This document shows positions 42,601 through 52,707 of a DNA stretch of 64,000 bases, in pieces. The translations under genes and the position numbers were made by a program. The DNA lies in contig JAWRVZ010000016.1 of assembly GCA_037043235.1 (NCBI GenBank), forward strand, positions 5,067,001-5,131,000, in the 5' to 3' direction. The notes below the pieces were generated by a model. That model saw only the letters and a program-made list of their open reading frames with translations. It made no database searches and was not told where the DNA came from. The DNA comes from Rhodeus uyekii (lineage: Eukaryota > Chordata > Actinopteri > Cypriniformes > Acheilognathidae). Within the stretch, counting starts at the first letter, position 1, and each line of letters starts with the position of its first letter.

Positions 42601-43984
42601 TTCTTAATACAACAAAATCTTACTGACCCCAAACGTTTGAATATTATATTGAAATACTCTGACAGACGTTCGTCGAGCCACACACCTTTACAGGCGCCGC
42701 ACCAAGTCTTGTGAATGATGACCATCAGAGGGAGTCCGCTGGACAGAACGAGCTCACAATTACCATTAAAAATCAAAGAAATCCTGCTAACGTTCTTATT
42801 GTGTAAAATAATTTAACAATTTGTTGAACCTTTAGACAAAATATAACAAAAACGTTTGCACAAGTTTCTCTTCTTTTTCTGTTGTCCATGCTTGGTGTGG
42901 CACACACAGACACACAATGCAAAGACTAATGAATCATTTTGTCCAGCCCATTTTTGGAGTTTTGTGTGAAATTATGTCAAATTTGCTTTTTTCCTCTTTT
43001 TGGTTTTGTGTTGTTGCAATAGATACAAAGGGAATAAACATGTGTATAGCAAAACATGCAATACTTACATGCAAAAGTATTGCATAAGTGTTAATGCAAT
43101 ATTTTTCTGTGAGCAATACTTGATTTTCTGGAAAATTTTCAGGGGTGTCAACAAGTTTAGCCATGACTGTATATTTTGTGTGTGTGTGCGTGTGTGTGAA
43201 TTTCCTGTAATTCAGTGCAATACAAGGATGACTATGAGGGGAACAAATAAACATTCCTCAAAAAAAGTCTGATGCATCACATTTGATACTTACATTTTAA
43301 CATTATTTAACTAAAATGACATGTGGACAATTAAGGGAAGCTTCAGCCAAGCAAGTGATAATCTTTAAATATCATAAACCGTTATTTTTCTGTTTCCCTT
43401 CAAAAATAGTAAAGATTTCACAGCAAACACACACAATAACCACAACATGAAGGAGAACGTTTATAAAATGATGCTAAAAGGCCTTTTATTTACTAACAAG
43501 ACGACATTAGGCATTCAGTAACCAGATTACACTTCTGAAGGCCTGGCTTTCATAGAAAGATGAACATGGCAGAGCTGAAAGGGAGTCGTGAGTACCTTAC
43601 TTCTGCCTCCTTCTTGCCGTCTTCAAGAGTCCTCCAGTGAATGTGCTCCCCAAATCCTGTGACAACACAAACGACAGCATTAGGGACACACAGGACACAT
43701 CCGGCTGGGAGCAGGTGTACCTGAACAAACCAGGACAAAACACCTGTGACTCAGTTTTAGTGTGCGCTCATATCTGGACAGACCCGAACCAAGTACTGAG
43801 TTTAATCTCGGTCGGGTCAGACGCCGGTGGTCCAGCAAGGCTAGCTTTGTTCTATAACGATTATCTCAATTTGTTGTCACTTTTTACCTCGTCCATTGTC
43901 ATCAGCAAAGACCTCTCCGAAATGCGAAGCAATAAAAGCCAGTACAAAGGAAAGCAGCGCAATGTTAGGTAAAGACGACGGCAT
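39629..43984 (-). CDS. txndc12: Thioredoxin domain-containing protein 12 (ERp18/ERp19)
   Basis: Small ER-lumen thiol-disulfide oxidoreductase that assists disulfide formation. Seven coding exons, 43888-43984, 43596-43656, 42686-42738, 42127-42200, 41405-41474, 40754-40837 and 39629-39708, total 519 bp and 172 aa, the same length as human TXNDC12. Residues 1 to about 26 form a signal peptide (MPSSLPNIALLSFVLAFIAS). The thioredoxin fold follows with FGEHIHWRTLEDGKKEA, LPLMVIIHKTWCGACK (active-site Cys66-Gly-Ala-Cys69) and SFSPDGGYIPRILFL. The C terminus is HVGDEL, a KDEL-type retrieval signal; human has EDEL. Phases agree at every junction. The next gene, il12a, is on the same strand but far away, so no shared regulation is implied. 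Confidence 0.97.
40100..40124. repeat. (TG)n microsatellite
   Basis: Pure TG run in the last intron of txndc12, followed by an ATAC/TA-rich tract to about 40163. Confidence 0.9.
40900..41058 (-). mobile_element. tRNA-derived SINE (minus) in a txndc12 intron
   Basis: Reverse-oriented copy: tail complement 'gcttttatccaaagcgactt' first, then body, then B-box complement 'gggaatcaaacccatgatct' and head complement ending 'gctacaggaaagcc'. Confidence 0.85.
41750..41900 (-). mobile_element. tRNA-derived SINE (minus) in a txndc12 intron
   Basis: Second reverse copy: 'gcagacgcttttatccaaag', then 'gggaatcgaacccatgacct' (B box complement) and 'gagctacaggaaagc'. It is about 0.7 kb from the previous copy and in the same orientation. 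Confidence 0.85.
42860..43170 (-). mobile_element. Truncated end of a Tc1-like element
   Basis: The right edge 'ttagccatgactg' plus TA, with 'ctgtgagcaatacttgattt' and 'gggaataaacatgtgtatag', matches the terminal repeats of the element at 59312-60857. The inner part (ttgtccatgcttggtgtggc, acacagacacacaatgcaaa) matches the reverse of 59608-59652. So this is one terminal repeat plus leader, in minus orientation, truncated near 42860. Confidence 0.75.
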
Positions 43985-44639
43985 TTTCTCTCCGATGCTA
44001 GTTAGCCTCACGCTGCCCGCTGGATGAGACGGAGAGACGCCGCTGGGTCCTAAATCCGGTCCGATTAAAGATTCACGCCGATGGCGTCACGCCTTAAAGC
44101 TGCAGTACACTATTCTGGGTTTTAATGAAATATCCCGTATTTATTCTAAATATGTATCCGTGCATGTGCCCTCGTAATCTTTATTCTAAACACTCAGGAA
44201 TTAACATTTTCACATTATTTCACAAGCGGAAGTCGCCACAGTTGTGTAAACGTCTGTAGTGTTGAAAGTGAGATGACGGCAAACATCGTTTTTGTGTTTC
44301 CATTTGCTACAATTGCGGAAAAAACACACATCTGTGATAGAATTTACATGAAAAAAAGTGATTGAAGTCTTTGGTCAGAAGAGAGAAATATTTAGAATTT
44401 GCTGTTATTTTTTCTTTATTAGAAACTACCTCACATTAGCACTCATTTATTTATTTATTGTATTATTTGTAATTTACTGTCAAGGTAATATTATACAATA
44501 TATAGTATTATAAATAAGTATTAAATGTATAAAATAAATGGAAAGTTGCCTTTTTGGTAACTGTAGAAATACCTTATCAGTGTTAAGGGTCACGCATTAC
44601 AAGTAAGCATGAGCTACATATTCTGACAGATTTAAGTAA
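43985..44639. other. txndc12 upstream region
   Basis: The first 120 bp upstream are GC-rich and contain 'gcgtgacgcc' on the minus strand. No TATA box was seen. The remainder is AT-rich with no recognisable feature. Confidence 0.4.
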
Positions 44640-47400
44640 AGAAAAGCATTACTTTTACATTTACAGCAAAATTTCAGTGATTCGTATTCAAATACAGCAA
44701 GTAATGCTCTGCGGGGTCCATTATGTAACCCTCTTTCGTCAACAACTTGCCAAGAAACCTCACTCTTTGGGGTCAACTTCACCCCATGTTCCTTATAAAG
44801 CTGAAGGATAAGACGAATATACTCCAAGTGCTCCTCAAAACTGCTCCTGTGTACCAGGTTGTCATCCAGGTATGGGAGGCCGATCATGTCTCTCAGGCCG
44901 GCCAAACAGTGCTCCATACTTCTCTGAAACTCTGCAGGTGCCAAGCTCGGTCCAAAGGGTATACGGACCCATTCATAGAGTGTCCAGTGTGTGATGAAAG
45001 CGGTGGGAGGGTAGCTCTCCTTATCCAGATGACACTGGTGGCATGCTTTACTTTGATCTAAAACTGAGAACCACAAGCTCCCACCCAGAGCATCCATGAA
45101 GTCAACACAAAGACGAAGACTGCCATCTTTCCTGTGAACACACACCGCCGGCGACGAATAAGGGGATCAGTAAGGTATAATCCACCCTCTTCACATTAGG
45201 TCATGTAGGTACTCCTTAACTTCATTGTAAAGAGGTTTTGGGACGGACATGTTGGTCTTTTGTACTGGATTGGTATCACAGAGCATCTTATAAGTATCTT
45301 TAGAGATGGTAAACAACCCACATCATCACTGTTATTGGCAAAGGCCTCACATTCCTCTCGCAACACTCCCCTTACCGCCTCTTGCTGTTCAGCTGACAGA
45401 TGGCTAAGATCCACAGGGGGGTCCAGTTGGTTTTCTCAGTTTCCTGCTTTCTTGGAGTGGTGTGCTACTTGCTTTGCTGGACGTGGACAATCAATTTATG
45501 ACAGTCTAAACAGATGGTGTGATTCGTAATGTTGGTCACAGAGATGGGTATGCATGGCATTCTCTTTTCTGGGATATGCACCTGCACATCATTGAAAATC
45601 GCGCCTTCTGGTGGAGGATTATGCATGTCAGGTGAAACGAACATATGTTGGCCTTGGGCTCGTGACTCACATGCGCTCTAATATAGACAGTGGTGACATG
45701 GTTCGCTGGTAAGAGCACTATTTTTCTGCCAGTACAAACTAAACCAGTCTCACGATCAGCATTCTTCACTATTATTGCGTAAGGCTTTACTTACTTTATG
45801 TGCCAACTGCTTTCTTCCATCTTTAGTCTTTTCCTCGTTTCTGTTAATGATGCCCTCAATGACATTGTAGCCAATGATGGGATCACTGGCAACTGCTAGG
45901 TCACTTGACACTAGCATTGGCACCTGTAATTCATTTGTTGCAGTGGAATCATTGTTTAGTCCGAAACTGACTTCAGTCCAACCGATATATAGAATGGGTA
46001 TGTCATTAGTAGCCAGGACTGTCAATGTTTCGAGATGGGTCTGACCTGAGTATGAGGAAGTGGTTCAATTGCCAAGGGTCGTTCACTATGCTGGACTCTG
46101 CACCCGTTTCCCACAGGGCTCTAACTGGGCAACTGCCCATTACACAGTCCACTGTGCACCTGCTTCCTACAAGGCTTACCAGTTGTGGCAAATGTTGAGG
46201 CAGTAAATAGTTAACCACACTTACGGCTGATGAGGCATCATCTTTTTTTTCATGAGCTGTTGTTGGTTGCATGACTGGACCTGGAGGTGGTTGCTCATAT
46301 TGGGGCGCTCATTCTTGGACTACTGCTGACCCCACCTCTGTCAGGGTTTTGGAGAGAGCGAGGACTCAATTGCAGGGAGGACAGGGTTTTATTGAAAAAA
46401 CAAACAAGACTCAAACATAAACCTCCCCGAGTGGGGGAAAAACTGACATGACTCGACTCGAATAACTAGACTAGAAGCACGACACGACTGACAAGGCAAA
46501 CATGAGGAGACTAAATACACAGGAGGAAAAGCACGAGAAACACAGCTGGAAGAAAATCAAACTAATGACAATGAAACAAGACGGGCGGGGTAACGAACAA
46601 GACATGAACACACAGCCAATGCGGATGCCCATCGCTGCATGTTCACATTAAACAAAGACGTCGCGCAGCTGGTGACAACCAAACTGCGCGTGACAGAAAA
46701 CACAACATGAAAGCATGTGGCCGACGTAAACACAAACCAGAGCTTGAAGAGCTTGAAACAGGGCTTGAACCAGAGCAGAGCTTGAAACCGCGCCCACTCA
46801 CATAACGTAGAGCGCGTGAGAACGAGCAAACACTCGTCTCATGCACTCACAACAAGGATGAACACACGGATCATGAATGTCCGAATCCCGACACAAACCG
46901 AAACTAGACAAGACCAGTCTCGGGATCAGACATCATAACCCGCACATAAGACGTTACACAGATAAGTCAAACATGAGACATTACGGTAGTGCCAGAGCTC
47001 TGCCACAAAACCAAGAAATGACTAGACCGAATGTGGCAGAACCTTGACAACCTCAGTAGTCTCTGCCCGTTTCCCAAAGGGGCTCTACAACCTCGAGAGA
47101 AGTGGCCTTCCTGCCCACACCTGAAACAATGCAGACAGTTCTCACCTGTTCTCTCATCACTGCATTTCTTGCAGCCTTTCACTCTCTGTTTTTGTTCAGG
47201 AGGACAGGGGTTTGCTTCCATAACAGCCAAAACATCTGTTAATTTCTTTGCAAAGTTCTTCCAAGATCATTGGGAGTGTCAGGTTTAGCCTCATGACCTT
47301 TACTGTACTGACTGCAGCTGGTAGACTCCTTAGGTTTAGAGGGGCGGATTTTGGCTGACAGTCTAACTGAAGCTCCTGCACTTTGGGAAGCTTTCCGTCA
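44640..47400 (-). mobile_element. Decayed Ty3/gypsy-type retrotransposon
   Basis: On the minus strand, in order from 47400 leftward, are: a gag-like zinc knuckle CFRCGQEGHFSRGC (about 47100); a protease-like ALWETGAESSIVN (about 46120); a linker with LSAEQQEAVRGVLREECEAF (about 45370), as found just before gypsy reverse transcriptase; and a reverse-transcriptase block (45145 leftward) with RLCVDFMDALGG, FGPSLAPAEFQRSMEHCL and LPYLDDNLVHRSSFEEHLEY. The catalytic YxDD is present as YLDD. Stops and frameshifts break every block. RNase H, integrase and LTRs were not found. The segment 46335-47035 looks like a separate insertion. Confidence 0.8.
46335..47035. repeat. Unclassified insertion inside the gypsy remnant
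   Basis: Between the gag-like and protease-like parts lies about 700 bp of A-rich sequence, from 'gtcagggttttggagagagc' to around 'aaccaagaaatgactagacc', without retroelement similarity. Composition resembles the repeat at 18010-18645. Exact edges are uncertain. Confidence 0.4.
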
Positions 47401-47421
47401 GTGGATTACAGTAACGAATTA

Positions 47422-48021
47422 CAGTAATACCTCGGTTTACGAGTTTAATTCGTTCCAAGAGCGAGCTCGTAAACCAAAATGCTCGTACACCAAAACAAGT
47501 TTCCCCGTAAGACTGCACTAAAAATCAATTAATTCGTTCCACACGACCATAAATGTCCATTTTAAATATTTTTTTGGTTTTACCCTATTAATTACAGTTA
47601 AAATTATAACCATTAAGATCTCATATAAATACTAATTAATAATTGATGATTAAACTATAAAAATACTTGACAATTTACTGTAATGCACTTCAGGTTTGAG
47701 CAGCCTGCATGGAGGAGATGAGAGGAGGGAGGAGGGGGGAGCGGGCAAAGCAAGGATTCAAGTGCAAATGAGTGAATTTATTATAATAGTGTAGAAAACA
47801 GACGAAGTGATAATCCAGAGGTGTATCACACATTGGAGCCGCGGCCGCGAACAAACGCGCGCTGGAGCCACGGCCGCGAATGAATGCGCGCTGGAGCTGC
47901 GAATGAATGCGCACTGGAGCTGCGAATGAACGCGCGCTGGAGCCGCAAACGGAGGACTGGACAAGAGAAGAGTGGATAGAAGGGAGCTAAATAGGCAGAT
48001 GATATGAGAACGAGGTGTGTG

Positions 48022-48052
<31 letters not shown>

Positions 48053-48481
48053 GGCAGAACTAGACAATGAATTCATGAACTGTGACAGTTACTGCTTAGA
48101 GGTACTGTACGTGTTTCACTACGTGAACAACAGCGATTACAATTAATTAATGTTACAACAGGAGGTAAAACCGCTATAAATCACTTATAAAAGTATCACT
48201 GCGGTGAATGATGCAGCCAAACCAAGCAACGCTGAGAGAATGAATAAGTTAAGGGGTGAGAAAGGGGTTGGAACCCCGTGACTGTGTTATGAGAGGCTGT
48301 CATTAGGATATTTCCTGTAAAAATGCGCAGACCATGCTGAGCTTCCACACAAAACATGCGCATGGGTGTGGGTAAAATTTTTCTCGTACACCGATACAAT
48401 ACTCATACACCGATTCGACCCCCCATGCTCGTACACCGATTTGCTCGTATACCAAGTCGCTCGTAAACCGAGGTATCACTG
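47422..48481 (-). mobile_element. Complete pogo/Tigger-like non-autonomous element
   Basis: It runs from CAGTAATACCTCGGTTTACG to AAACCGAGGTATCACTG with TA at 47420-47421 and 48482-48483. It is the reverse-oriented counterpart of 7123-8123: the first 130 bp match the reverse complement of that element's right end, and the last 120 bp match its left end. Its centre carries a GC-rich tandem repeat (47833-47950) not present in the other copy. It is inserted in an older copy of the same family. Confidence 0.85.
47833..47950. repeat. GC-rich tandem repeat inside the Tigger-like element
   Basis: Four to five units of about 24-33 bp built on 'gctggagc(c/t)gcgaatgaa' and 'cgcgcgctggagcc'. A (CT)n/(CA)n tract follows near 48018-48053. 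Confidence 0.75.
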
Positions 48482-48483
48482 TA

Positions 48484-48591
48484 ATTGATTTTTAGTGCAT
48501 TCTTATGGGGAAACTTGTTTTGGTGTACGAACATTTTGGTTTATGAGATCGCTCTTGGAACGAATTAAACTCGTAAATCGAGGTATTACTG
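48484..48591 (+). mobile_element. Right end of an older Tigger-like copy
   Basis: Directly after the complete element, 'attgatttttagtgcattct' to 'aaatcgaggtattactg' matches the right 110 bp of 7123-8123 in plus orientation and is followed by TA. The few bases before the complete element (aacgaatt) match the sequence that should precede this end. Confidence 0.75.
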
Positions 48592-48599
48592 TATGTGTA

Positions 48600-50000
48600 A
48601 TATCCGAGGCTGTCCAGTATATTTTGAGATTGATGCAAGGAAATACTTTTCTTTGAAGTGCCGATCCCAATATTCTCCCGATGGTTCAAGGTTTTGCTAA
48701 AAACCTTGTTGATAGATGCAACTACACTATCTTAAAAGAAGGGCAATACATATTTAGTAGAATCCTGCTATTTATCAGTAAGGTTTTTATTATGCTATAT
48801 ATGTATAATCTTTTTTCTAACTATTTGTACTATGACGCTACGTGTTCCAGGTGTGTGTTTGTTGTTGTTTCAGTTGAGGAAGATGCAATACAAGAAACAC
48901 TCAGACCTGTTAGTTTATGACTTTGATAACTTTTAAATCAAATTCATAAAAATAATTACATGGAGACATTAGAGCAATTTCTTTGAAAGAATCAGACAAA
49001 GTGAAACATTTATTTGCCATTAGCCTCGACGACTGTAGAACTGTTGCCTTAGTTTGGTTCTTCTAACTATTTTCTATTATTATTCTTATTATAAATAATA
49101 AAAAATGTAAGTAATTTTTTTTGTGTGTGCAAAAGATTGTTTTTTTTTGGCTGCAGAAAAAAAGCTCTTTCTCTTTCATGGCTGAAGATGCAAACATTCT
49201 CAAATTTTGTCATATTATTCAAAATATTCCTTGAAACTACAAAGCAGTTATTCAGTGGTTGGAGACTTCCTCTTACGTAATGACACCAGCTCAAAACTGC
49301 TTAAAACTATATTTGCGGTCATTAAGCATTATGAAACCAAAAGAAAAAATAGAATTTCTTGAGATTTGCCCAGACTGATGATGAAACTGTAAAATGTCAA
49401 TAATTTTCACATTCAAAAATGTAGAGAAGTAGAGAAGAATTAGTATGTCACTAATTGTATTATTGTTGTATTATTACTCAATTGCATATCTTGTTAAAAC
49501 GGCAATTCATCCCCCAAAAAAGACAATTCTGTTCCAAATCTGTTTCTTTCATCTGTTGAACACAAAAGTGATTTTGAAGAACGCTGGTAAACAAACAGTT
49601 GACAGAAGCCATTGACTGCCATAGAAAATTGTCTTCTTTTGTGTTCAACAGACGAAAGAAACCCACCTGAGCAATCCCTTGTCTTATTGGTTGCCCCCAT
49701 TAATGAGGTAATAATTGTTTGGCAGCAATAACCAAACTCCACAACAGTCAGGAGGAACACTATTTCTGGAAACTTTGCACGCTATTTCAATGCAAATGTG
49801 TTTCAGTTCAACAATAATCTGATGTTGAAGCCATTTTCTTTTATGTACCCTTGTCAGTCAGATTCTGTGTTTGTTGTTGTGACTTTGTTAATATTCCCAC
49901 CAATGTATAACACTCATTATATTGCGGTATTAGCAAATTATATCTTACTATGTATAAGACAAATCATGACTGGTACAAAGTTTTGCTGAAATGCATGGCC
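48600..50000. other. Intergenic stretch between the transposon cluster and il12a
   Basis: AT-rich and non-coding. At about 49497-49680 a degenerate inverted-repeat fragment (aattcatcccccaaaaaaga ... ttgtgttcaacagacgaaag) resembles the 'attcaccc' repeat type. Confidence 0.4.
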
Positions 50001-50003
50001 ACT

Positions 50004-50009
50004 TTTAAT
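50004..50009 (-). terminator. Candidate poly(A) signal of il12a (ATTAAA)
   Basis: Minus-strand ATTAAA variant 149 bp downstream of the il12a stop and just past the AU-rich block. Position-based call. Confidence 0.35.
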
Positions 50010-50043
50010 AAAACAGCAAGAAAGAAATCATTTAAAACAAATT

Positions 50044-50097
50044 CTCTATAAATAAATAAATCTTAAATACAATAAATAACTTAATAATAAATAATCA
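50044..50097 (-). promoter_or_regulatory. AU-rich element in the il12a 3' UTR
   Basis: On the transcript strand the segment reads ATTATTTATTATTAAG, TTATTTATTGTATTTAAG, ATTTATTTATTTATAG. Overlapping ATTTA pentamers of this kind are the class II AU-rich elements that destabilise cytokine mRNAs. They start about 60 nt after the stop codon. Confidence 0.65.
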
Positions 50098-50157
50098 TTC
50101 CTTTTAGTAACAGTGAACTAAATTGGCTGCGCTTGGCCGGTAACAATTGATAGTTTG

Positions 50158-52228
50158 CTATTTTGACAAAATGTAGTTGAAAACTCGATTTATTGTTATT
50201 GTTCGAAGGTTGAAGCCCTTTAAGACTTTGCACAGCTGCAGTCGCTCTTGAAAAGACTTTTGTTGATCCATGGACACCTGAAAAAAGCACATAATCATAC
50301 TTATATGTCAAAGAGTTCAAAAGAATGCATTGAAAACAGCTTAGAAAAATATAACCGGTTTCACCTCGGCTGGAGAGTTGTCCATTGCAGAGACAGAGAA
50401 ACAGCTCTATTATAGAGGAGAGAAAGAATATTCACTGATTGAAAAAGAGCCTTGAAGTTAAATAGTTGCTTAATAATTAAGTAAAGCTGTTTGTGTTTGT
50501 ACCTGCAGGAGGTCATCAATGCTTCTAACCACTGTTCTGGTGAGCTCTGTGTTCGAGTAGGCTTGAAATGTTTCCCGATAGTAGTGGAGATCTTCAAGGA
50601 TTCTTTCCAGGCATTCATTCTTTAACGATACATGTCACCGTGTGTCAATGCAACAGACTGAAGACACTGCCAATAAACAGAATAACTGGAAAAATGGGTT
50701 GTAAATTTACCTCATCGATATTTAAGACAGCTCTGTGAGCGCAGTCGGAGTTCTGTTGAGTGAAAAACAAATACTAGTGAGATTCAGCAGTCAAGAATGA
50801 AGTGTGATGAAGAAAGGAAGGTATCAGTAATGAATTTTGAATACAATGGTTATTTATATTTACAAACAAAACTAATAAAGGAAATTGAGGCCATTTGGTT
50901 TCTACTGACAGTATATACTTATAGTTGTATAAAAAGTTTATTTTATTTTCACAAAAAAGTAAGTCATTTTACATCATTTGTCAAGATGTTTTGTAGTTCT
51001 TTACATAATAATAATGATAATGATAATAATAATAATAATGTTTTATGACAATTGAATAGTTTAAATATTAATTTGTTACATTTCAGGACCATTTAAAGTT
51101 ACTGGTGATGGTAATGAATTAAAATTATTAGTTAAAATGCTTTTCAATTAAAATGAAAAAAATCTGTTATGCATATCTATATGTAAATCTGTAGTTATTC
51201 TACTCTTGGGTTAAACTGTATGATGGCTTGCCCACTTGTTTGGTATCACAAAAAAAAATTTGTATGGTTTAAACAATAGTAATTAAGATAATAATTATAA
51301 TAATAATAAATATAGCTGCATGCAGGGATGACAGGCTCTGTGGCTTTCAAGCAGCTGTGTACAGCGGGAAATATGCATTTAAACCATATAAATATAAAAA
51401 GACTTAATTTTGTAAGTCCAGTATTTATCTCAAGGCCTTTTTATATTTTTATAACCTAAGCCAAAAACACAGAGTGATGTAAAGGTTAAACTCTAAACCA
51501 TCAAAAGTGTAACTGACAGAGAGGGGGGGGGGGGGGGAGATATTCTGGGCTCATTTGATTTTCTAAAAATTGTATGTTGTTTACTGGCTGAGTTTGGTCT
51601 TTTAAATTCCCTGTTTCAGAACATTAAGCCATGTTTTACAAAGCCCTGTCAAATGGCCAGAGTTTGGTTGCGATCGGATCCCCGAGGAATCGAACAATTA
51701 TTTCAAACAACCCATAATAGCCAACTTCCTGCTGGGGTTTGTCGGCCTCGGTGAGATAAAGTGTGTGTTACCTGTGGGGTGCAGGCCTCCATCGTGCGGG
51801 TCCTGAGCTGCACCTCCGCGCTCTGCTGCGAGCAGTCGAACCCGCTGAACAAGTGCTCCTGTCCGCGGAGGAGAAGCGCGATTAGACACAGAGAGAGAGA
51901 GAGGGTGTGTGTGAGTGTGTGTGTTATATGTGCGGCTATGTTGAGTGACACTGACCGTCGCGAGCACCGCGGACACGTTCCAGAGCAGTGAGCGTGCGAG
52001 CGCGTTACACTCCGTCCCCGAGAGACACACCGGAGACTCACGCGCTCCGACCGGACTGGCGACGCCGGTGCGCCACAGCGCGATGCACAGCAAGCTCACC
52101 GACACATCTGGAGCAAACATCACATTGGGTTGAACTGTACACACCACAGAATCGTAGATAAATAAATATAAAATACAATACGAATACTTACAGTTACAGA
52201 GCAGCATCGTTGCGTTCAGCGGTTGCAT
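50158..52228 (-). CDS. il12a: Interleukin-12 subunit alpha (p35)
   Basis: Secreted four-helix cytokine subunit that pairs with p40 to form IL-12, which drives Th1 and NK responses. Seven coding exons, 52192-52228, 51956-52107, 51772-51858, 50711-50752, 50503-50619, 50365-50406 and 50158-50277, total 597 bp and 198 aa with consistent phases. The N terminus is hydrophobic (NYVSVSLLCIALW), and Asn56-Val-Ser is a glycosylation site. Family blocks are CNALARSLLWNVSAVL (helix A region), RTRTMEACTPQ (human STVEACLPLE), ECLERILEDLHYYRETFQAY (human CLSSIYEDLKMYQVEF) and LQLCKVLKGFNLRTITINRV (human KLCILLHAFRIRAVTIDRV). schip1 lies 4.3 kb upstream, as in human 3q25. A second in-frame Met at codon 8 (52207) may be used instead of the first. 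Confidence 0.93.
51523..51537. repeat. Poly(G) tract
   Basis: Fifteen consecutive G on the plus strand, so poly(C) in the il12a pre-mRNA, in the intron after exon 3. It could form a G-quadruplex-like structure in DNA. Confidence 0.9.
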
Positions 52229-52257
52229 ATTCTAATGCTCAGGGCCAGGATTTGTCC

Positions 52258-52266
52258 TTTTATATA
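52258..52266 (-). promoter_or_regulatory. TATA box of il12a
   Basis: TATATAAAA on the minus strand, with its near edge 30 bp from the first ATG. A start site 25-30 bp downstream would leave almost no leader before Met1 but about 30 nt before Met8. Confidence 0.6.
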
Positions 52267-52661
52267 ATTCTTCTGGACATATGGGAGTTCCCTTTTCGGA
52301 GCATGGTAACTAAGATGAAAACAACCCGCTGCCCATGTGTTTTGTAATTTCCGTGGTATTACAGATGTTGAGTTTGGAGTTTAGGACACACTGTGTGCAT
52401 GTTGGGAATTAACGCACGTTTCGTTTGACACAAACATAATTCACAAGTACAGTGAGTGTGTATGGGATAAGAATCTTGAGCCTTTCTTATTCAGTAAAGC
52501 CCCTTTCATCGCTGTCACTGCAACAGCGCTTTAAATTTAGTTGCATTCTCGTTTACAGTCATAACGAACATTTTGCAGAAACATGAAAGTAAAAAATAAA
52601 CATTTTGGGCTTTTAGGAGATGTTCAGATGGACAGTCCTATAGGAATTTGATCGACTGATA

Positions 52662-52662
<1 letters not shown>

Positions 52663-52703
<41 letters not shown>
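52663..52703. repeat. (TA)n microsatellite
   Basis: About 40 bp of uninterrupted TA upstream of il12a. Confidence 0.95.

Positions 52704-52707
<4 letters not shown>

Noticed and set aside
51698..52228. A single 176-aa ORF across il12a exons 1-3
   Set aside because: It reads through two introns; splice sites and family similarity support separate exons instead.
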